Shown piece after piece: positions 38,691 through 42,269 of a DNA stretch of 42,269 bases. Every line of letters starts with the position of its first letter. Positions within the stretch are counted from its first letter, which is position 1. The notes under the pieces were generated by a model. That model was not told the origin of the DNA. It worked only from the letters and a program-made list of their open reading frames with translations, and ran no database searches. Position numbers and translations under genes: made by a program. Source of the stretch: a virus. The stretch covers positions 1-42,269 of IMG/VR virus record IMGVR_UViG_3300030098_004965. One strand, written 5' to 3'.

Positions 38691-40812
38691 AGGCAATGCG
38701 TTTCAACAAGCCTCGTAGCTTACCTTTGCTTACAATTTTAAGCAGTTCTTCATAGTCCTTGCGCTGACCTTTACCGCCATATTCAATTAAGCGGTCAAGG
38801 TTGGCCTGGGCTTTTTTAGATACGCCCTCGCTGTCGAGTATTTTTTCAAAATATTCCGGCGCTACCTTTTTTAGCTTCTCTAGATAAGAAACCATTTGTT
38901 TGGTGGCGCGGCCGCTGCCTTCCAGCTCCTTGGCTAAATTTTCTGCTTGATCAATATATCCGCTTTGCAATCTGCCGCGCAGAACCTCTGCCCCTGGTAA
39001 GGCTTTATTGATTTCATTAGCAAGGCCACCTTTTAATAATTTACCAACCTCGCTAAAAGTCCGGTCTTTAAAATCTAAAAATGCTACACCGTTTTCGGTG
39101 TTAGCCATGCCAAAGCCGTGTTTGGACGCCACTTTATTTGCTGCTGCCAATTCTTTTTTATTGAGCAAGCGACCCATATTTATATCAAGAGACGCCCGAT
39201 CTGTGCCCTTGACGTCGTGGGTGATGATTTTGTTCCACGCCGCACCCTCCTGCATATCAAGCAGACCACGCACAGCCTCTCCGGCGTCCATTGCTGCCTT
39301 ATCAGTTTGAGGAATTTCTAAAAGACCTTTTTTGTTTTTACTGTAAGAAACAAGCGGCTTACTTACCGTAGCCGGATTAATTTCCGGCTTGCCCTCGGAA
39401 TTTATATAATATCCTGGCCCCTGATCAGAGCGCCGCACATACATCCCCAGGTCTGAATAAATTGGGTCTCTGCCCGTCTCATCAACCCAGCTTGCCTTTT
39501 TCGAAAATTTTTCTTTCGCCGGATAACTTGACGCCTGGACGTCGTCCAGCAATCCGGTGGATTTTCCAGGCACCTGCTCAGACGTGCCATAGGCTGTATA
39601 TTTTGGCCCATAATCTGGATAGGTTTTTGACGCGATTGCCACGCCCTCTTCCTCGCTTAAATTGCGACGCGCGGCCTCTGCTTTTCCCTTTCCTGATACC
39701 CAAGGCGCGGCTTGTATTTCAGAAGCGCGCCAATCTTTCCTGCCGCCCATACCGCGTTTCTGTGCCCTATCTACGGCAAGCATTGTCTCATAATCTAAGA
39801 AACGATGCTCCTGTGGGCTTAACGCGCGTGAGAACGTGCTGCCATCCGAATTTGTGTAACCAAACTGCCGCGCGTGCCAAATGTCATTGGTGCCGGTCGT
39901 CGCTTCTACTCTTGTAGGATCTAGATGTTGACCATAGACGCCAGTTTTTTTACCCAACCTGGGGTTTACACCCTGCGCTCGCGCCTGATTGTAATTGCGC
40001 GCTTGAGCGCCCGTGCGTACCTGCGACAAGGGCACACCCGCCTCATAGGCATTATGGCCTAGCAACATGAAACCCATGTTCGTGTCTGGGTTAGCCTGCG
40101 CAGACCAGAGAGCTTCCTCAGATGCTGCAAGACTCTGCCTGTCTGCTGCTGGACCTGCAATTTCTCTGTTAAAGGCGCGTGCCCTTGTGTACCAATTTGC
40201 CCCCCCCATGCCTTTTTCAACCTCGGCATCAAATTTTTTGCGCATCTCTTCAATCTGTTTGCGCGTTTTTACGCCTCGCGGAGCGCCAATATATTGACCG
40301 GATTTATCTTGCATTAGATGAGGCTCGGATCGCGCTGCAACAACAGCATCCTTGCTGGTTAGATCACGCAAATCAGGCGTGCCTAATATTCCACGCGTCG
40401 CTGACTCGGTAGGCACCGGCGGTGGGGTTGGTAGGTCGCCGCCCGTTCCCGTCTCTTCCCTCATCATAGCGCTTGGCATTGTTGGCTGCTGGCGTGCGCC
40501 GCTTCGTATTGTTTTTGCAGTTCCTCTGGCAAACGCGCCCCCTGGCACCAATTCAGCCCCTGCGGTAGCCATCCCCGTGGCTAATAGACCTAGAGCGGTA
40601 AGGTAATTATTCCTTCTAAACTGATCTGCCGCCTGCTTGCCAAAATTCTTGCTCTCATACATGCCAGCTCCTGGCAAAAACTCCGGTATGGCTCTCACCG
40701 TGTCATATGCTGGACCGAGTAGGCCGCGCGCAAACTTGCTCGGCTTTTGATAGGCATCGCGTGCCATATCGAGCAGGCCGGTCGGTAAGTATCGGTCATA
40801 GATGTTGGGCAT
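38602..40812 (-). CDS. Large virion-injected (polyvalent-type) protein
   Basis: The 736-residue protein starts MPNIYDRYLPTGLLDMARDA and has an N-terminal region common in proteins packaged with phage DNA ('PEFLPGAGMYESKNFGKQAADQFRRNNYLTALGLLATGMATAGAELVPGGAFA', about 43-95). A long soluble middle follows ('ANWYTRARAFNREIAGP', 'RFLDYETMLAVDRAQKRG') and a basic C-terminal tail. This is the pattern of polyvalent or ejected proteins; the domains were not identified. Copy A lacks it, so it is an insertion between the ART-like and portal genes. Confidence 0.55.
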   Translation of the reverse strand: MPNIYDRYLPTGLLDMARDAYQKPSKFARGLLGPAYDTVRAIPEFLPGAGMYESKNFGKQAADQFRRNNYLTALGLLATGMATAGAELVPGGAFARGTAKTIRSGARQQPTMPSAMMREETGTGGDLPTPPPVPTESATRGILGTPDLRDLTSKDAVVAARSEPHLMQDKSGQYIGAPRGVKTRKQIEEMRKKFDAEVEKGMGGANWYTRARAFNREIAGPAADRQSLAASEEALWSAQANPDTNMGFMLLGHNAYEAGVPLSQVRTGAQARNYNQARAQGVNPRLGKKTGVYGQHLDPTRVEATTGTNDIWHARQFGYTNSDGSTFSRALSPQEHRFLDYETMLAVDRAQKRGMGGRKDWRASEIQAAPWVSGKGKAEAARRNLSEEEGVAIASKTYPDYGPKYTAYGTSEQVPGKSTGLLDDVQASSYPAKEKFSKKASWVDETGRDPIYSDLGMYVRRSDQGPGYYINSEGKPEINPATVSKPLVSYSKNKKGLLEIPQTDKAAMDAGEAVRGLLDMQEGAAWNKIITHDVKGTDRASLDINMGRLLNKKELAAANKVASKHGFGMANTENGVAFLDFKDRTFSEVGKLLKGGLANEINKALPGAEVLRGRLQSGYIDQAENLAKELEGSGRATKQMVSYLEKLKKVAPEYFEKILDSEGVSKKAQANLDRLIEYGGKGQRKDYEELLKIVSKGKLRGLLKRIASSGYRGLPVVGGAAVTSSFLARDDDTAPE

Positions 40813-40990
40813 TAATTGCGGTCCAAAATTTTAAGTTTGGTTTTTTTCAATATTCAGCTTATTCTTGAAGGGCAGGTTAGTTGGTCCTGGCGTTGTAAGA
40901 CTGCCCCTCAAGCTACGGTTTGTCGGATGTTTTACTTGGTAAACGAAAGTAGCTCGCTACTGGACACCCGAGCGACCACTGCCTGCGATT
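40813..40990. other. Structured intergenic region
   Basis: The gap between the ART-like gene and the 736-residue gene has no ORF with a ribosome-binding site. CTTGAAGGGCAG (40864-40875) pairs with CTGCCCCTCAAG (40901-40912), 11 of 12 bases, around a 25-nt loop. AGTAGCTCGCTACT nearby (about 40949-40962) is a second small hairpin. There is no T run on the minus strand, so this is not an ordinary terminator; an RNA structure or insertion scar is possible. Confidence 0.5.
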
Positions 40991-42269
40991 TTACTTTTTA
41001 AAAATCTTATTAATTACTATATCGAGTCGTTCATCGTTTTTTTTGACTACCTCGTCGTAGGATAGCCGTTTAAAACCAAATTCATCCGTACCCTTTAAGT
41101 GACCGACGTAATCCTGATACCTGCTTGGTCCTAACGTGTGATCACTTACTCGAATCTCGCCATACCTGCCGTCTGGCGCTCTAATTTTTAAATATGTGCT
41201 TTTTCCAAACCTGTTTCCCGAACGGTTTACTTCGACACTAAACCCCGCGTCTTTTAGTTTTTGAGTTGCGCGTTTAGCCTCGCTTTCCACTAGATCAAGA
41301 AATGGCTTGCCACCGGTATCAGTTACGTTGCGTTCAACAAACGGCGCTCCCGCCGCATCCACGTTACGATCTGCCAGTGGCTTACCGTCGCGTTCTAAAA
41401 TTTTGATGCGGTCCAGTACATCTTGGTCCCAGGTGACGTAGTTGCGGAGGCCTTCTCTTGTGCCGCGACTGCCTTGGTCAAAATATTTGAGGCCAGGGAT
41501 GCCAGCTTTGCGAAGAGCTTCAGTCGCGGCTTCCTCCTGTAAAGATCGTTTGGCAGATGGTAGCCAAGCATCGGGATGTGAACTTATTGCACTCTCGGCA
41601 GCATCTACAATTTTTTGATAAAGCTGTTGCCCTGTTAATGTTGATTTTTCGGCAGGTATTAATTGTTTGAAACCCTGCAAATCCTCTAACGCGCCAAATA
41701 AAGCGTCTCGCAATTCTTTCGGCTGATTTTTTATCGGCGCGTCATAATCTAAATACTTGGCGGCGTCGGCGTCGGGGATGTCGAGCTTGTAGAGGGTGCC
41801 AGGAAGTGCAACTTCTGGCAAAGTTTGGTCTGATCGTAATACTTTAACTGCGGGATTATTTTCACCACCTTTGAAAACTGAGGCATGAAAATCAGCAGCG
41901 GCTTTTCGATCACCGCCATGTCGTGCAAGTTCAAATGCCGCTGTGTGTACAGGGTTGTTACCTTCTATTGGCTTGCCATCAATAGTTGGTTTTGGCCCGC
42001 CTTGCATCGCAGAAATCTTTCCTTGGTATGTTCGCGCAACGTCTGGATGTTCCGCACTATAAAACCCACGCCCATACGCTTGATTGCCCTCGCCGGTTCC
42101 CATCTTGTCCATGCGTGGACGGCCCTCTGGAAACCCTGGCTCTGGTGCCCATCTATTTGGACCGCCGTGAAAGACGTTGATGCCTAATAAGCCGCCCACG
42201 TCGCCGGTCGGTACTGCGCGGCTCAACAAACCGCCACCGCCCATCGTGTCCATTGCCATTTTTGTGACG
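40991..42269 (-). CDS. ADP-ribosyltransferase-like virion-associated protein (copy B, 5' end cut by the right edge)
   Basis: The frame is open to the window edge; upstream codons read 'VTKMAMDTMGGGG', equal in place to 'VTKMALDTMGGGG' of copy A, so the real start lies outside. It keeps 'LLGINVFHGGPNRWAPEPGF', 'GTGEGNQAYGRGFYSAE', 'GTLYKLDIPDADAAKYLDYDAP', 'SSHPDAWLPSAKRSLQEEA' and 'RNYVTWDQDVLDRIKILERDGKP', then adds about 130 residues absent in copy A ('LADRNVDAAGAPFVERNVTDTGG...DIVINKIFKK'). Segments between the shared blocks are unrelated. Confidence 0.55.
   Translation of the reverse strand, partial: VTKMAMDTMGGGGLLSRAVPTGDVGGLLGINVFHGGPNRWAPEPGFPEGRPRMDKMGTGEGNQAYGRGFYSAEHPDVARTYQGKISAMQGGPKPTIDGKPIEGNNPVHTAAFELARHGGDRKAAADFHASVFKGGENNPAVKVLRSDQTLPEVALPGTLYKLDIPDADAAKYLDYDAPIKNQPKELRDALFGALEDLQGFKQLIPAEKSTLTGQQLYQKIVDAAESAISSHPDAWLPSAKRSLQEEAATEALRKAGIPGLKYFDQGSRGTREGLRNYVTWDQDVLDRIKILERDGKPLADRNVDAAGAPFVERNVTDTGGKPFLDLVESEAKRATQKLKDAGFSVEVNRSGNRFGKSTYLKIRAPDGRYGEIRVSDHTLGPSRYQDYVGHLKGTDEFGFKRLSYDEVVKKNDERLDIVINKIFKK

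Noticed and set aside
1-42269. Tandem or integrated prophage explaining the double head module
   Set aside because: attP is unsplit between int and late genes, no host genes flank the phage, and there is no second integrase or repressor. An assembly join of two related phages explains it more simply.
1-42269. CRISPR arrays, insertion sequences, diversity-generating retroelements
   Set aside because: I saw no regularly spaced repeats, transposase or reverse transcriptase motifs, and no template/variable repeat pair on reading both strands.

Overview
The window looks like one nearly complete temperate phage genome with a short-tailed (podovirus-type) virion plan, probably from a marine alphaproteobacterium. 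The support is: a tyrosine integrase next to a site that carries only the 3' half of a tRNA-Glu(UUC) gene, whose anticodon arm resembles alphaproteobacterial forms; a LexA/CI-like repressor with a divergent Cro-like gene; P22-like neck proteins; an SU10/DUF5309-type major capsid protein; internal virion proteins; and no sheath or tape-measure gene. The host call is inference. The integration site is unsplit and lies between phage genes, so the sequence appears to come from free (circular or packaged) DNA, not an integrated prophage.

Layout. 1-7047 (minus): partial scaffold, small protein, portal, ADP-ribosyltransferase-like protein, small basic proteins, large and small terminase, with a late promoter candidate at 7100-7129. 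7194-14858 (minus): a very compact early operon of 19 genes (Cro, Holliday-junction resolvase-like nuclease, RecA-like ATPase, DUF669 protein, Cas4-like nuclease, methylase, zinc-ribbon and membrane microproteins, HNH nuclease, primase-helicase, and two genes of unknown role before the terminase). 14951-16235 (plus): repressor, membrane microprotein, Xis-like protein, DUF3310 protein. 16232-19434 (minus): integrase and cassette-like accessory genes. 19524-19863: attP. 19868-42269 (minus): nuclease, lysis genes, tail fibre, internal proteins, neck, capsid, scaffold, portal and a large accessory protein. One plus-strand accessory gene lies at 38430-38690.

Two results stand out. First, the major capsid gene is interrupted by a 260-nt ORF-less group I intron (32596-32855). 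Its fold is legible by eye, and removing it restores one 315-codon reading frame. Second, the scaffold / small protein / portal / ART-like block occurs twice in diverged versions, once at each end of the window. The right edge stops inside the ART-like gene at a 15-mer also present at 3841-3855. The likeliest reading is a circular genome of about 38.4 kb (3856-42269), with 1-3855 being the head module of a related co-occurring phage joined through shared terminase sequence. A real double head module is possible but would be extraordinary.

How the genes work together: the repressor and Cro act on repeated elements on both sides of the repressor gene. Int and Xis act at attP, which has clear arm repeats. 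The early operon supplies replication and recombination. Terminase and head-tail genes are transcribed leftward around the circle, ending in lysis genes next to attP. A shared 12-nt translation leader (TGAGAGGAGAGA) marks seven lysogeny and early genes but no virion gene.
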